Notes: generated from the sequence alone by a model not told the origin. 64,000 bases of DNA from Candidatus Avispirillum faecium (GCA_904396155.1 CAJFOI010000005.1:1-64000); one strand, 5' to 3'; shown: positions 42,712 through 52,334, counted from the first letter of the stretch. Numbers and translations are program-made.

Positions 42712-43650
42712 GTGAATTACACACATGTTTCTGTTCTTCTGAAGGAAGCTGTCGATGCTCTTGCACCCCAGCGCGGCGGAATCTTTGTAGATTGCACCGC
42801 CGGGGGAGGCGGTCATTCTGAGGAAATTTTGCAAAGACTCCCTCATGGCGCGAGACTTATCAGCTTGGATCAGGATGAACGTGCGGTATTGCACTGCAGG
42901 GAGCGGTTTGGGAAATATGGAACTGCTTCCACTGTAATCAAGGCAAATTTCGTGGCTGTAGGCGAAGTGCTGGACGGCTTGGGGATAAAAGAGATCGACG
43001 GAGCACTATGGGACCTCGGTGTATCCTCTGTGCAATTGGATGAGGGGGACAGAGGTTTTTCCTACATGATCGATGCTCCGTTGGATATGCGCATGGACAG
43101 GTCGACAGGTATCACGGCTGCGGATGTGGTCAACACCTATAGCGAAGAAGCGCTGGGCAGAATTTTTCGTGATTTCGGGGAGGAACGATTCTATCGGAGA
43201 ATCGCCGAGGCGATTCTATTAAAGCGGGCGTCGGAGACCATTCAGACGACCCGGCAACTTGCAAATATTGTTGTCGAGGCCATTCCGGCTGCGGCGCGGC
43301 ATAAAGAGAACCAGCATCCTGCAAGGAGAACTTTTCAGGCGCTGCGGATCGAGGTAAATGGAGAGCTATCGGTGATCGAGCCGTCTTTGCAGGAGGCAGT
43401 GCGGCGGCTGCGGACAGGCGGGCGGGCAGCGGTGATCACATTTCATTCTCTGGAGGATCGAATCGTAAAACAGGTGTTTGGAAAGATGGAATCTCCCTGT
43501 GAATGTCCCCCGGACTTTCCAGTGTGTACTTGTGGGAAGCGACCGGTAGTGAAGCGAATCACAAAAAAGCCCATTGTTCCCGCACAAGAGGAGATAGCAG
43601 AGAATCCGCGGGCGAGAAGTGCAAAGCTTCGAGTTGTCGAAAAACTATAA
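42712..43650 (+). CDS. rsmH: 16S rRNA (cytosine1402-N4) methyltransferase RsmH
   Basis: This 312-residue SAM enzyme has the N-terminal VDCTAGGGGHSEEIL motif near residue 22, ALWDLGVSSVQLDEGDRGFSY near 100, the inserted helical domain, and the C-terminal TFHSLEDRIVK block. The start is GTG at 42712; the overlapping ATG at 42709 is immediately stopped. It is in the normal position after mraZ. Confidence 0.97.
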   Translation: MNYTHVSVLLKEAVDALAPQRGGIFVDCTAGGGGHSEEILQRLPHGARLISLDQDERAVLHCRERFGKYGTASTVIKANFVAVGEVLDGLGIKEIDGALWDLGVSSVQLDEGDRGFSYMIDAPLDMRMDRSTGITAADVVNTYSEEALGRIFRDFGEERFYRRIAEAILLKRASETIQTTRQLANIVVEAIPAAARHKENQHPARRTFQALRIEVNGELSVIEPSLQEAVRRLRTGGRAAVITFHSLEDRIVKQVFGKMESPCECPPDFPVCTCGKRPVVKRITKKPIVPAQEEIAENPRARSAKLRVVEKL

Positions 43651-43687
43651 CAACAGGAAAAATAAACGAGAAAGGAAAGAAAGAGCA

Positions 43688-44575
43688 ATGGCAGGTGCGC
43701 AGGTACACGTGACGCAGTCGACACAAAATCCGCTATGCAGGAGACTGCAGCAAAAATTCAGCGGCAGAGGCGCGGCCGCCGTTGCCGCACAATACCGGGC
43801 ACGGGGCGCCTCTCAGACGGTGTCTGGCCCCGGCGGAAAGGTCGCCAGGACAGTCGATCCCTTTGAAGAAACGGCCGAATTTGTGCCTGCTGGACGGACA
43901 CATGTATCCAAGGCTGCCCCGCAGCAAAACTTTGCCGCACGACGGCAAGTGTATGAAAAACAGCGGCATCAGCAGACGCAAACCTTTGCAAAGAGTACAC
44001 CGTTTGCTTCCGGTGCGTATGCTGCGGCCTATGCGCGAGCTGCTTCCATACGTGCCCAGGCAGCTGCGGTGCAGCAGGGTAGGCCGCAGGAAGTACATAT
44101 GTCTGCAAAGTCAGCCGCGCGCTCTAAGCAAGGACTGCGGCAGCTGATCCGCGGTGGGCGTGCAGATGAGGTGCGGGTAAAAAGTGTACCGGTGCCCAAG
44201 GGCGTGCTGATTGCGATTGTGCTTTTTACGGTCATTGTAATGATGATTGTTTTCAGCTTCGCACAAATTAACGAATTTAAGCGGGAAATTTCCGATTTGG
44301 AGGCACAGCGCACGGAGTTGACCGGTGAGATCGATCAGCTGGCCGTCAAGCTGGATTTGAAAAATGACGTGCGTGTGATTGAGCAGACAGCTCGGGAAGA
44401 CATCGGTATGGTGCGACGCAATCAGGTGGAATCCAAGTACATCAATGTTGCGCAAGAAGACCGGGTAGAAGTTATTGACGATGCGGAGGAGACCACACAG
44501 GATTTGGGAATTTTTACCACGTTGTTGTCTTCGGTTGGAAGCGGTTGGAACAAGCTTTTGGAATATATTGACTGA
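43688..44575 (+). CDS. FtsL/septum-formation-initiator-like division protein with long N-terminus
   Basis: This 295-residue protein has an N-terminal cytoplasmic region of about 175 residues rich in Ala, Gln and Arg and probably disordered. A single membrane helix follows near 178-198 (GVLIAIVLFTVIVMMIVFSF), then an extracytoplasmic coiled coil (EFKREISDLEAQRTELTGEIDQL). The position between rsmH and the PBP gene is that of ftsL, and the topology fits. The cytoplasmic part is much longer than in usual FtsL (about 120 residues in total). It would form the divisome core with FtsQ/DivIB and a DivIC-like protein. The ATG at 43688 has GAAAGGAAAG upstream. Confidence 0.8.
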   Translation: MAGAQVHVTQSTQNPLCRRLQQKFSGRGAAAVAAQYRARGASQTVSGPGGKVARTVDPFEETAEFVPAGRTHVSKAAPQQNFAARRQVYEKQRHQQTQTFAKSTPFASGAYAAAYARAASIRAQAAAVQQGRPQEVHMSAKSAARSKQGLRQLIRGGRADEVRVKSVPVPKGVLIAIVLFTVIVMMIVFSFAQINEFKREISDLEAQRTELTGEIDQLAVKLDLKNDVRVIEQTAREDIGMVRRNQVESKYINVAQEDRVEVIDDAEETTQDLGIFTTLLSSVGSGWNKLLEYID

Positions 44576-44585
44576 TGGATCGTTT

Positions 44586-44616
44586 CCAAAAAGGTGTGCG
44601 CAGCACACCTTTTTGG
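44586..44616 (+). terminator. Perfect hairpin between ftsL-like and PBP genes (possible attenuator)
   Basis: A 14-bp perfect stem (44586-44599 with 44603-44616) with loop GCA lies 10 nt after the ftsL-like stop. The T-run TTTTT is inside the 3' arm rather than after it, so termination may be partial. It could reduce transcription into the PBP and murE genes or protect the upstream mRNA. Confidence 0.55.
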
Positions 44617-44699
44617 ATTGATGGAGCACATAAATCGCTATACCGGTACATAGAATCAAACAGGCAAGTTTGCAGTGCCGGAGAAAGGAAGCATGCTGT

Positions 44700-47150
44700 A
44701 TGGCGGAAAACAGAAAAAGAATCACCAGGCGCACTACATCCCGCGCAACGGCTCTGACCATTTTCTTCAGTGCTCTTGCGATCCTGGTAGGCATCCGCCT
44801 GGCATATCTTCAGGTTTACAGCTATGATTATTACAAAGAACAGGTGATGAATGAAATCACCATGGAGACAGAGGTCAACCCGGAGCGGGGTACCATCTAT
44901 GACACCAACGGAAATATTCTGGCGACCAATTCTACGGTATATCTGTGCTTTATTTCTCCTCAGGACATCATCGATGCCATGGCAGAGGGAGACGAGGACG
45001 GCGAGGAGGTGCTCTATACCTGGAGCGCAGCCGGTGACGAATACACAGACATCAAAATGGACGAATTGATCTCACGCTTTTTTGCCGATACCCTGGGCTG
45101 TGATTACAACACAGTATTGGAAAAGACTGCAAAGAAAAACCGCCGCTATGAAGTGATTGCCAACGAACTCAGTGAAGAAGATGCGCAGAAAGTGCGGGAG
45201 TTTATTGAGGAGTATGATCTGACCAATCAAATTTACCTGCGTGCGGGTGCGATCCGCTATTATCCGTATGGGGATCTCGCTTCCCATACTTTGGGGTTCA
45301 CGAACAGCGATGGCATTGGTATATATGGGCTGGAGGCATACTATAACAACCTGTTGGAAGGGACCAGCGGCAGATATGTGACGGCACAGGATGCCCTCAA
45401 CAACGACATGGGATTTGCCTATGAAACCTATGTAGCCGCAGAGAATGGCTACGATCTTGTAACCAACATCGATACGTATATCCAATATGAACTGGAAAAT
45501 CAGTTAGAGGCCACTGTAAACGAAAATCAGGCTGCAAACCGTGCCACCGGCATTGTCATGAATGTCAATACGGGTGCAGTCCTGGCGATGGCTACCTATC
45601 CTTCTTTTGATTGCAATGATCCATATACATTGGATGCATGGTCGCAGGCCAAGCTGACGGAATATGAAACCAGTGACGAGCGCAACGATGATGCATATCA
45701 GCTTGCTGTAAAGAAGGTAAAAGACGAAAACAAAAAGTTAGAAGATGGCAGTGAGGAGCTTACGGCTGCGGCGGACGCATATTACAAGGAAAATTTTGCA
45801 GACCTGTATGAGGAAGCGAGAAGCAATAAGTATTTTGATTTGCTGTATTCCATGTGGAAAAACAAAGCCATTACGGAGTTGTATGAGCCGGGTTCTACTT
45901 CCAAAATCATGACTACTGCCATGGCATTTGAAGAGGGAGTCACCAACCCAACCGAGCCGTTTACCTGTACGGGCAGTTTGAAAATTGAAGGATACTCCCG
46001 TCCGATCAGCTGTCATAAGAAAACGGGACATGGCACCCTTCCTTATGCCAAAAGCTTGCAGCAATCCTGCAACCCCGCCTTGATGACGGTAGCTCTGCGG
46101 CTGGGCAGGGAAACCTTCTACAAATACTTTTTGGATTTCGGTTACGGCGACGTGACCGGCATCGATCTGCCCAATGAGGTGGCCACCTATTATCACAGCT
46201 TTGAAGACTTTACCACAGTATCCCTGGCGGTATATTCTTTCGGGCAGACCTACAAAACGACAGCACTACAGCAGCTCACAGCGATCTCGTCCGTGGCGAA
46301 CGGCGGTTATCTGGTGACGCCCCATCTGCTCAAGGAAGTGGTAGACAGCGATGGAAAAGTGATCGACACCTACGAGACGGATATAAAGCGTCAGGTGGTG
46401 AGCACGGAAGTGTGTGAGACCATCGCCGGCATTCTGGAGGAAGGGGTTTCTACAGACGGCGGTGCGAAAAACGCCTATGTAAAGGGATACAAAGTCGCTG
46501 CAAAGACCGGTACATCAGAAAAGATTGACGAGAAAAACGAAAGTGGCGAGAGCTTTCTGCGGGTGGGCTCCTGTGTGGCATTTGCACCGGCCTATGATCC
46601 GGAAATATCTGTGATTATTGTGGTAGATGAACCCATGGGCGGCAGTGTGTATGGAAGTGTAGTGGCTGCGCCGTATGTTTCCAATTTTCTTTCTACGATT
46701 TTGCCCTATATGGGATATGAGCCGCAGTATACGGAAGAAGAACTGAAATCCATAGAACTGAGTGTGAAAAACTATGTGGGAACCACAACTGCCGAAGCCA
46801 GCAGTGACATAACAGCCAAAGGGCTAAAATGTGAGGTTGTGGGGACGGGTACGGTGGTCACGGAGCAGGTGCCTGCGGCTGGCAGCACCCTGTCCAAGGA
46901 CAGCGGTCGTGTCATCCTGTATACAGAGGACGCAGAGGTGAAAAATACGGTAGAAGTGCCCAATGTGGTGGGCAAATCTGCGGAGGCCGCCAATCGGATG
47001 CTGATCAATGCAGGGCTGAATGTGAGCGTCAAAGGAGCGTCCAACAGCAGTGAGTCCACGGTCGCCGTACAGTCGGTAGAGGCTGGGGCTATGGTGCCTA
47101 CGGGAACGGTGGTGGAAATCTCTCTGCGAGATATGAGTGTGACGGACTGA
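44700..47150 (+). CDS. Penicillin-binding protein 2 type transpeptidase with PASTA domains (FtsI/SpoVD)
   Basis: This 816-residue class B PBP has a short cytoplasmic tail, one membrane helix near residues 18-38 and a dimerisation domain starting PERGTIYD near 61. The transpeptidase domain follows, with S399-T-S-K402, SCN near 460 and K602-T-G604. Two C-terminal PASTA domains run from about 690 to 810. It cross-links septal or sporulation peptidoglycan outside the membrane. A Glu/Lys-rich insert near 320-385 lies between the dimerisation and catalytic parts. ATG 44700 has AAAGGAAG upstream. FtsI and SpoVD cannot be distinguished by sequence inspection. Confidence 0.93.
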   Translation: MAENRKRITRRTTSRATALTIFFSALAILVGIRLAYLQVYSYDYYKEQVMNEITMETEVNPERGTIYDTNGNILATNSTVYLCFISPQDIIDAMAEGDEDGEEVLYTWSAAGDEYTDIKMDELISRFFADTLGCDYNTVLEKTAKKNRRYEVIANELSEEDAQKVREFIEEYDLTNQIYLRAGAIRYYPYGDLASHTLGFTNSDGIGIYGLEAYYNNLLEGTSGRYVTAQDALNNDMGFAYETYVAAENGYDLVTNIDTYIQYELENQLEATVNENQAANRATGIVMNVNTGAVLAMATYPSFDCNDPYTLDAWSQAKLTEYETSDERNDDAYQLAVKKVKDENKKLEDGSEELTAAADAYYKENFADLYEEARSNKYFDLLYSMWKNKAITELYEPGSTSKIMTTAMAFEEGVTNPTEPFTCTGSLKIEGYSRPISCHKKTGHGTLPYAKSLQQSCNPALMTVALRLGRETFYKYFLDFGYGDVTGIDLPNEVATYYHSFEDFTTVSLAVYSFGQTYKTTALQQLTAISSVANGGYLVTPHLLKEVVDSDGKVIDTYETDIKRQVVSTEVCETIAGILEEGVSTDGGAKNAYVKGYKVAAKTGTSEKIDEKNESGESFLRVGSCVAFAPAYDPEISVIIVVDEPMGGSVYGSVVAAPYVSNFLSTILPYMGYEPQYTEEELKSIELSVKNYVGTTTAEASSDITAKGLKCEVVGTGTVVTEQVPAAGSTLSKDSGRVILYTEDAEVKNTVEVPNVVGKSAEAANRMLINAGLNVSVKGASNSSESTVAVQSVEAGAMVPTGTVVEISLRDMSVTD

Positions 47151-47172
47151 GACAAATAACAGAGCAGGAAAT

Positions 47173-47210
47173 CTCCGGAAGTTGAAAGAATACATCTTCC
47201 GGAGGTTTTT
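47173..47210 (+). promoter_or_regulatory. Terminator-like hairpin containing the murE ribosome binding site
   Basis: CTCCGGAAG (47173-47181) pairs perfectly with CTTCCGGAG (47196-47204), with a 14-nt loop, followed by GTTTTT and the murE ATG at 47211. The 3' arm includes GGAG, the core of the GGAGG Shine-Dalgarno sequence of murE. The structure could block translation or end transcription before murE. Confidence 0.65.
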
Positions 47211-48662
47211 ATGCAACTGACGAAATTATTAGAGGGTCTGGAGTTTACAGCGTGCGGGGCACCATTGGATCGGGATATTTCCTATCCCGCCACCGATTCC
47301 AGAAGTGTGGGTCCAGACGGACTTTTCATATGCTTGCGGGGTACAAAACGGGACGGACACCGTTATGCTGTGGAGGCAGTGCTCCGGGGGGCAGCCGCTT
47401 GTGTGTGCGACACGTATTTGTCGGGAATTCCTTGTATTCTGGTAAAAGATACGCGTCATGCTGCCGCGGTAATTTGGAACAACTATTACGGAAATCCCGG
47501 CCATGCTTTGCGCCTTGTGGGAATTACGGGGACGAATGGAAAAACTTCCACGTTGTCTTTTCTTGCGTCTATTTTGTCTACTGCGGGCGTAAGAACCGGA
47601 ACCATCGGTACATTGGGATATCATCTCAATGGAAAACAACTTTCCTGGGAAGGAGCGGAAAATCCGGATATCCCTGCGGCGATGACGACGCCGGACCCCC
47701 GGTACCTGTACGGGATGCTCGCCTATATGAGGGAGCATGGGGCGCAGACAGTGGTAATGGAGACCTCCAGCCATTCTCTTGCGCAGCACAAAACAGATCC
47801 TCTGTGTTTTGATGTGGGGATCTTTACAAATCTTTCCCCAGAGCATTTGGACTATCACAAGGATATGGAGGCGTATTTTCAGGCGAAAGCCTCTTTGTTT
47901 GACAAGTGCAAAATATCTGTGATCAACGGAGACGACCCATACGGCCGGCGTATCCGGGGGATTCATGTGGGGCTGTATATGGCAAAGAACAGACGGGTGC
48001 GGCCGGAAGGCGTTGCGTATCAGCTGTGCTACCGAGGGAGGACGTTTCCGATACGTTCCCGGATTGCCGGGACATTTACCATATATAACACAATGTTTTC
48101 TGCAGTTGCCGCAATAGAAATGGGGGCCGCACCTGGGGACATTATACGGGGAATTGCAAATGTTGCAGGAATCTGCGGAAGGATGGAGCGTGTTGTCCGT
48201 GCCGCGGATGTCGGGTTTGACGTATACATCGATTATGCTCACACGCCGGGCGCACTGCGTGCCGCGCTGGAAGGACTGCGTCAGGCGGTGCCAAGAGGAG
48301 GGCGTCTTACCGTCGTATTCGGGTGCGGAGGAGACAGGGATCCGGGTAAGCGTCCGGTGATGGGGGCCATTGCGTCAGAATTGTGCGATCGGGTGATCGT
48401 CACTTCCGACAATGCCCGTACAGAAAATAAAAACGCGATTATTCAGGATATCCTTTCCGGAATGGAACTGCGTCCTTCGGATACGGTGATTCCCGATCGA
48501 AAGGAAGCCATTGTCTATGCATTGGAGACGGCCATGCCGGGGGAAATTGTTCTTCTTGCAGGGAAGGGACATGAAGATTATGAAACGGGACCAACGGGGA
48601 AACAGCCTTTTTCTGAACGAGAGATTGTGTCGAAGACAGTCGCAGAACTGAAAAAGGGATGA
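47211..48662 (+). CDS. murE: UDP-N-acetylmuramyl-tripeptide synthetase MurE
   Basis: This 483-residue Mur ligase adds the third amino acid to the peptidoglycan precursor. The ATP-binding loop GTNGKT is at residues 107-112, the carbamylated-lysine region AYFQAKASLF is near 226, and YAHTPGAL is near 342. The amino-acid specificity motif reads DNAR (400-403) where diaminopimelate enzymes have DNPR; the arginine is kept, which favours meso-diaminopimelate, but this is inference. GGAGG lies 6 nt before the ATG, inside a hairpin. Confidence 0.95.
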   Translation: MQLTKLLEGLEFTACGAPLDRDISYPATDSRSVGPDGLFICLRGTKRDGHRYAVEAVLRGAAACVCDTYLSGIPCILVKDTRHAAAVIWNNYYGNPGHALRLVGITGTNGKTSTLSFLASILSTAGVRTGTIGTLGYHLNGKQLSWEGAENPDIPAAMTTPDPRYLYGMLAYMREHGAQTVVMETSSHSLAQHKTDPLCFDVGIFTNLSPEHLDYHKDMEAYFQAKASLFDKCKISVINGDDPYGRRIRGIHVGLYMAKNRRVRPEGVAYQLCYRGRTFPIRSRIAGTFTIYNTMFSAVAAIEMGAAPGDIIRGIANVAGICGRMERVVRAADVGFDVYIDYAHTPGALRAALEGLRQAVPRGGRLTVVFGCGGDRDPGKRPVMGAIASELCDRVIVTSDNARTENKNAIIQDILSGMELRPSDTVIPDRKEAIVYALETAMPGEIVLLAGKGHEDYETGPTGKQPFSEREIVSKTVAELKKG

Positions 48663-48690
48663 TCAAAAGCGGGAAATATCCTGTGGGCGG

Positions 48691-48719
48691 TTGACCGCGC
48701 CGGGCAAATATGGTATAAT
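48691..48719 (+). promoter_or_regulatory. Internal promoter upstream of mraY
   Basis: TTGACC (48691-48696), a 17-bp spacer and TATAAT (48714-48719), in the 124-bp gap between murE and mraY. It would let mraY-ftsW-murG-ftsQ be transcribed independently of the upstream genes. Confidence 0.82.
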
Positions 48720-48786
48720 TGTCACAATGAGTGGCTGATGTTTTACAATTGACTAATATAGCACGCACAGACGATGGGGAGGGTGT

Positions 48787-49785
48787 ATGTTTTATCCCGT
48801 GTTTTTTATCGGCATATTCGCCGTGACCTTTTTGCTTACGGTGGGAATCTCCCATTTTCTGATCCCGGTCCTTGCCAGTCATAAAATGGGGCAGAGGATT
48901 TTAGAGATCGGTCCCCGGTGGCATAAAAACAAGGAGGGAACACCCACGATGGGCGGCCTTGCTTTTATTGCCGCGGCGCTGGTGACAGGAATTGTCGCCT
49001 GTGTGGTCATTTTTCTGCGGGAAGGGGCGGAAGATCTGCCCTCTCTCGTGCTGACCCTTGCGCTGGCTACGGCCAGCGGGCTCATTGGTGTGATCGACGA
49101 CCGGGCCAAGCTGCGCAAAAAACAAAACGAGGGGCTTACTGCTCCACAAAAGTTTTTGCTGCAGCTTGTCTGTGCCGGTGTGTATCTGTTCGGCATGCGC
49201 CGATTTGGGCAAATTACGACCGATTTATATATCCCTTATTTGGACTGCACCATCGATTTTGGAATTGCCTACTATATCATTGCGCTGCTTCTTTTGTGCG
49301 GGATGATGAACAGCGTCAATCTCACAGACGGGATCGATGGGCTTGCCAGCTCGGTCACTTTGCTCGTGGGACTGTTTTACGGAGCGGCTGCGTTGTTTCA
49401 TGAGGCGCTTCCCGCGCCGGGGCTCACTGCGGTGAGTGGGATTATGGCCGGTGCGGCGGCGGGATTTCTCGTTTATAATTTTTATCCCGCAAGGGTTTTC
49501 ATGGGAGATACGGGTTCTCTGTTTTTCGGCGGCCTTGTAGTGGGGGCAGCTTTTATGATGGGCAATCCGCTTATTGTTATTGTGTGCGGACTTGTGTATA
49601 TTTTGGAAACTGCATCCACGATGCTTCAGGTGATGTATTTCAAACTCACAGGAGGAAAGCGGCTGTTCAAAATGGCGCCCTTCCACCATCATCTGGAGAA
49701 GTGCGGTTGGAGTGAAATAAAAATCGTTGCGGTATTCAGTCTTGTGACAGCGTGCCTTTGTGTTTGTGCCTGGTTTGGACTGTGA
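48787..49785 (+). CDS. mraY: Phospho-N-acetylmuramoyl-pentapeptide transferase MraY
   Basis: This 332-residue enzyme with about ten membrane helices makes lipid I. Conserved cytoplasmic motifs are GTPTMGGL near residue 46, IGVIDDRAK near 102 (the catalytic Asp pair region), NLTDGIDGLA near 178, FMGDTGSL near 240, and APFHHHLEKCG near 298. GGGGAGGG precedes the ATG. murF, which often lies between murE and mraY, is absent here. Confidence 0.97.
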   Translation: MFYPVFFIGIFAVTFLLTVGISHFLIPVLASHKMGQRILEIGPRWHKNKEGTPTMGGLAFIAAALVTGIVACVVIFLREGAEDLPSLVLTLALATASGLIGVIDDRAKLRKKQNEGLTAPQKFLLQLVCAGVYLFGMRRFGQITTDLYIPYLDCTIDFGIAYYIIALLLLCGMMNSVNLTDGIDGLASSVTLLVGLFYGAAALFHEALPAPGLTAVSGIMAGAAAGFLVYNFYPARVFMGDTGSLFFGGLVVGAAFMMGNPLIVIVCGLVYILETASTMLQVMYFKLTGGKRLFKMAPFHHHLEKCGWSEIKIVAVFSLVTACLCVCAWFGL

Positions 49786-49811
49786 TATGCACAGGAAGGA
49801 TCCAAGATCAC

Positions 49812-51170
49812 ATGAACAATGAAAAACGATCTGATCAATATGGACAATATGGGCGCGGCCGCACACCGGGGGCACTGCGTCACCCCGGAGGCGGAGTTTC
49901 TGGTGGAAAATCTGCACCGCCCGCGGCGCGTTCCTATGGGAGTGTCCGCAGAAAAGCGGCACCCCAGGCGGATACGGCAGTCGTTCCATCCCGGCAGCGT
50001 TCCCTGATCCGGCGGATCAAGAAAGAAAAGGCGTGGGAGGAGGGCGTACAGCGGGTGCGCCACGGTGTAGACCGTCCCATGCTCATTATCATTTTGGTAT
50101 TGCTATGTCTTGGGACCATCATGGTGTTCAGCGCAAGTTACCCCAATGCATTGGCTTCTAAGAATGACAGTTTGTATTACATACGCCATCAGATTCTCTG
50201 GCTGGCTATCGGCGGCGTTTTGATGACGGTCCTGGTGTTTGTTCCTTACCATGTGTACAAAAAACTCACCCCTGCATTTTTCCTTGTTTCCATCGGGCTT
50301 TTGGCGCTGGTATTGGTGATAGGAACAGCCGAGGGTGTCGCCCAGCGCTGGATTTTGATCGGCGGATTTTCCATCCAGCCCTCCGAGGTGGCGAAAATTG
50401 CGCTGACCATGATGCTGGCTTGGTATATCGATCGGCATTTTGAAGAGACCTCCAATCGATTGAACAAGCGGGCCTCCCTTGTAAAGGGAATCATCGTGCC
50501 AGGGCTGATTCTGGCGCTGGTGTGCGGCCTTGTGCTGTTGGAGAAGCATCTTTCCGGTACCATTATTCTGGGGATGATCGGTATATGTGTGATTTTTCTC
50601 AGCGGGGCGAATGTGGGGAAGATGGCCCTTTGTTACGGAATTCCCGCGGTAGCGGCCGGCGTGGGGTATCTGCTTACCAACGAATATGCACTGCAGCGGA
50701 TCCTCACGCACAGTGACGAAGGGGCGGATGTGCTCAACGAGGCGTGGCAGACGACGCAGGGACTCTTTGCGGTGGGCAGCGGCGGACTTCTCGGCGTAGG
50801 ACTGGGGGAAAGCCGGCTCAAATATAATTATGTATCGGAAGCCCAGAATGATTTTATTTTTACGATTTGGTGCGAGGAAATGGGCTATGTAGGTGCCATT
50901 TTGCTCATCGCTCTGTATGTCGCTTTTATATGGAGGGGTATCACCATTGCAAAAAAAGCGCCGGATACCTATTCCTCTCTGGTGGCTTTTGGAATCACCT
51001 GTCAGGTGGGGATACAGGCATTTTTGAATATTATGGTAGTTACGGCGTTGATCCCCAATACAGGTATTTCCCTTCCGTTCTTCTCCTACGGAGGGTCGGC
51101 TCTGATTATGCTTATGGGAGAGATGGGGATGCTGCTGTCGATCTCCAGGCATTCCTATCAAAAGAAGTAA
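49812..51170 (+). CDS. ftsW: Lipid II polymerase FtsW (SEDS family)
   Basis: This 452-residue SEDS glycosyltransferase has an unusual cytoplasmic N-terminus of about 85 residues rich in Gly, Arg and Pro, followed by ten membrane helices. Family blocks include MVFSASYPNA in TM1, GGFSIQPSEVAKIAL near 195, GLGESRLKYNYVSEAQNDFIF near 335 and the C-terminal LPFFSYGGSAL. It works with the class B PBP to build septal peptidoglycan. The start at 49812 has GGAAGGA upstream; an earlier start at 49752 lies within mraY. murD, often beside ftsW, is absent. Confidence 0.93.
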   Translation: MNNEKRSDQYGQYGRGRTPGALRHPGGGVSGGKSAPPAARSYGSVRRKAAPQADTAVVPSRQRSLIRRIKKEKAWEEGVQRVRHGVDRPMLIIILVLLCLGTIMVFSASYPNALASKNDSLYYIRHQILWLAIGGVLMTVLVFVPYHVYKKLTPAFFLVSIGLLALVLVIGTAEGVAQRWILIGGFSIQPSEVAKIALTMMLAWYIDRHFEETSNRLNKRASLVKGIIVPGLILALVCGLVLLEKHLSGTIILGMIGICVIFLSGANVGKMALCYGIPAVAAGVGYLLTNEYALQRILTHSDEGADVLNEAWQTTQGLFAVGSGGLLGVGLGESRLKYNYVSEAQNDFIFTIWCEEMGYVGAILLIALYVAFIWRGITIAKKAPDTYSSLVAFGITCQVGIQAFLNIMVVTALIPNTGISLPFFSYGGSALIMLMGEMGMLLSISRHSYQKK

Positions 51171-51191
51171 AACACAGGAGGGCGGAAAGTC

Positions 51192-52307
51192 ATGCGGGTG
51201 CTTATGACCGGCGGCGGGACCGGGGGACATGTAAATCCGGCGATCGCCATTGCAGATACGATTCGGGAAAATATTCCGGGGGCTGCGATTGCCTTTGTCG
51301 GAACGAACAAAGGCATTGAAAACAAGCTGGTGCCGGAAGCGGGGTATCCGCTGCTTCATGTGAATGTGATGGGGCTGCGCCGGAGTTTGTCCCTAAAGAA
51401 CATCAAAGCGGCGTATCTGGCACTGACTTCTCCCGCAAAAGCCAAGCGGATCATACGCCAGTGGAATCCGGACATTGTGATTGGTACCGGGGGATATGTA
51501 AGCTGGCCGGTGGTCAAAGCCGCTGCCGGGATGGGAATTCCGACAGCGCTTCACGAGTCCAATGCGGTGCCCGGGATGGCGGTAAAGATGCTTGCGGGGG
51601 TAGTGGATCGAATCTACTTGAATTTTATGGAAGCTGGGGCGGAGCTTCACTGCCCGGAAAAGCTTCTTCATGTGGGTTGTCCCCTGCGGAAGGGCTTTGC
51701 GGGAATCTCCCGGGAGCGTGCGCGCAAGGAGCTGGATATTCCGGAGGATACCGTATATGTTCTTTCTTACGGAGGCAGTCTTGGAGCGGAAAAGGTCAAC
51801 GCCGCCGTGCTGGATTTGATGGAGCATTATACCGGGGGAAGGGAAGGCGTTTTCCATTATCACGCCACCGGATCCATTGAAAAGGAGATTGCAGCGGGGT
51901 GGTTTCGGGAGCGAAAGCTGGACCGCTTTCAGAATCTCCAGCTCACAGAGTATATTTACGATATGCCCCGCCGTATGGCGGCGGCGGATGTTGTGATTTG
52001 CCGCGCCGGTGCTATGACTATATCGGAGCTGGCGGCGGCAGGAAAATGCGCAGTTTTGATTCCGTCTCCCAATGTGACAAACAATCAGCAGTACAAAAAT
52101 GCAAGGGTGCTGGCGGACAAAGACGCCGCGGCACTGCTTTCGGAGGATGCACAGCTGGGTACCGCGCTGCGTGACACTGTGGCGCAGCTTGTAGAGAACG
52201 GCAACCTGCGCCGGCAGCGGGAGGAAAAAATCCGGGGCTTCGCTGTGCCGGACGCCAACAAGCGGATTTTTTTGGATATACAAAGACTGATCAGGGAGAA
52301 AAAGTAA
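51192..52307 (+). CDS. murG: Lipid I N-acetylglucosaminyltransferase MurG
   Basis: This 371-residue GT-B enzyme converts lipid I to lipid II on the inner face of the membrane. The glycine-rich loop GGTGGH lies at residues 8-13, GTGGYVSWPV near 97, ESNAVPG near 120, SYGGSLGA near 190, and the UDP-GlcNAc site RAGAMTISELAAAGKCAVLIPSP-type region near 275. AGGAGG precedes the ATG. It is in the normal place after ftsW. Confidence 0.97.
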   Translation: MRVLMTGGGTGGHVNPAIAIADTIRENIPGAAIAFVGTNKGIENKLVPEAGYPLLHVNVMGLRRSLSLKNIKAAYLALTSPAKAKRIIRQWNPDIVIGTGGYVSWPVVKAAAGMGIPTALHESNAVPGMAVKMLAGVVDRIYLNFMEAGAELHCPEKLLHVGCPLRKGFAGISRERARKELDIPEDTVYVLSYGGSLGAEKVNAAVLDLMEHYTGGREGVFHYHATGSIEKEIAAGWFRERKLDRFQNLQLTEYIYDMPRRMAAADVVICRAGAMTISELAAAGKCAVLIPSPNVTNNQQYKNARVLADKDAAALLSEDAQLGTALRDTVAQLVENGNLRRQREEKIRGFAVPDANKRIFLDIQRLIREKK

Positions 52308-52334
52308 GAACGTGCGTGGAAAGGGGGCAGGAAA

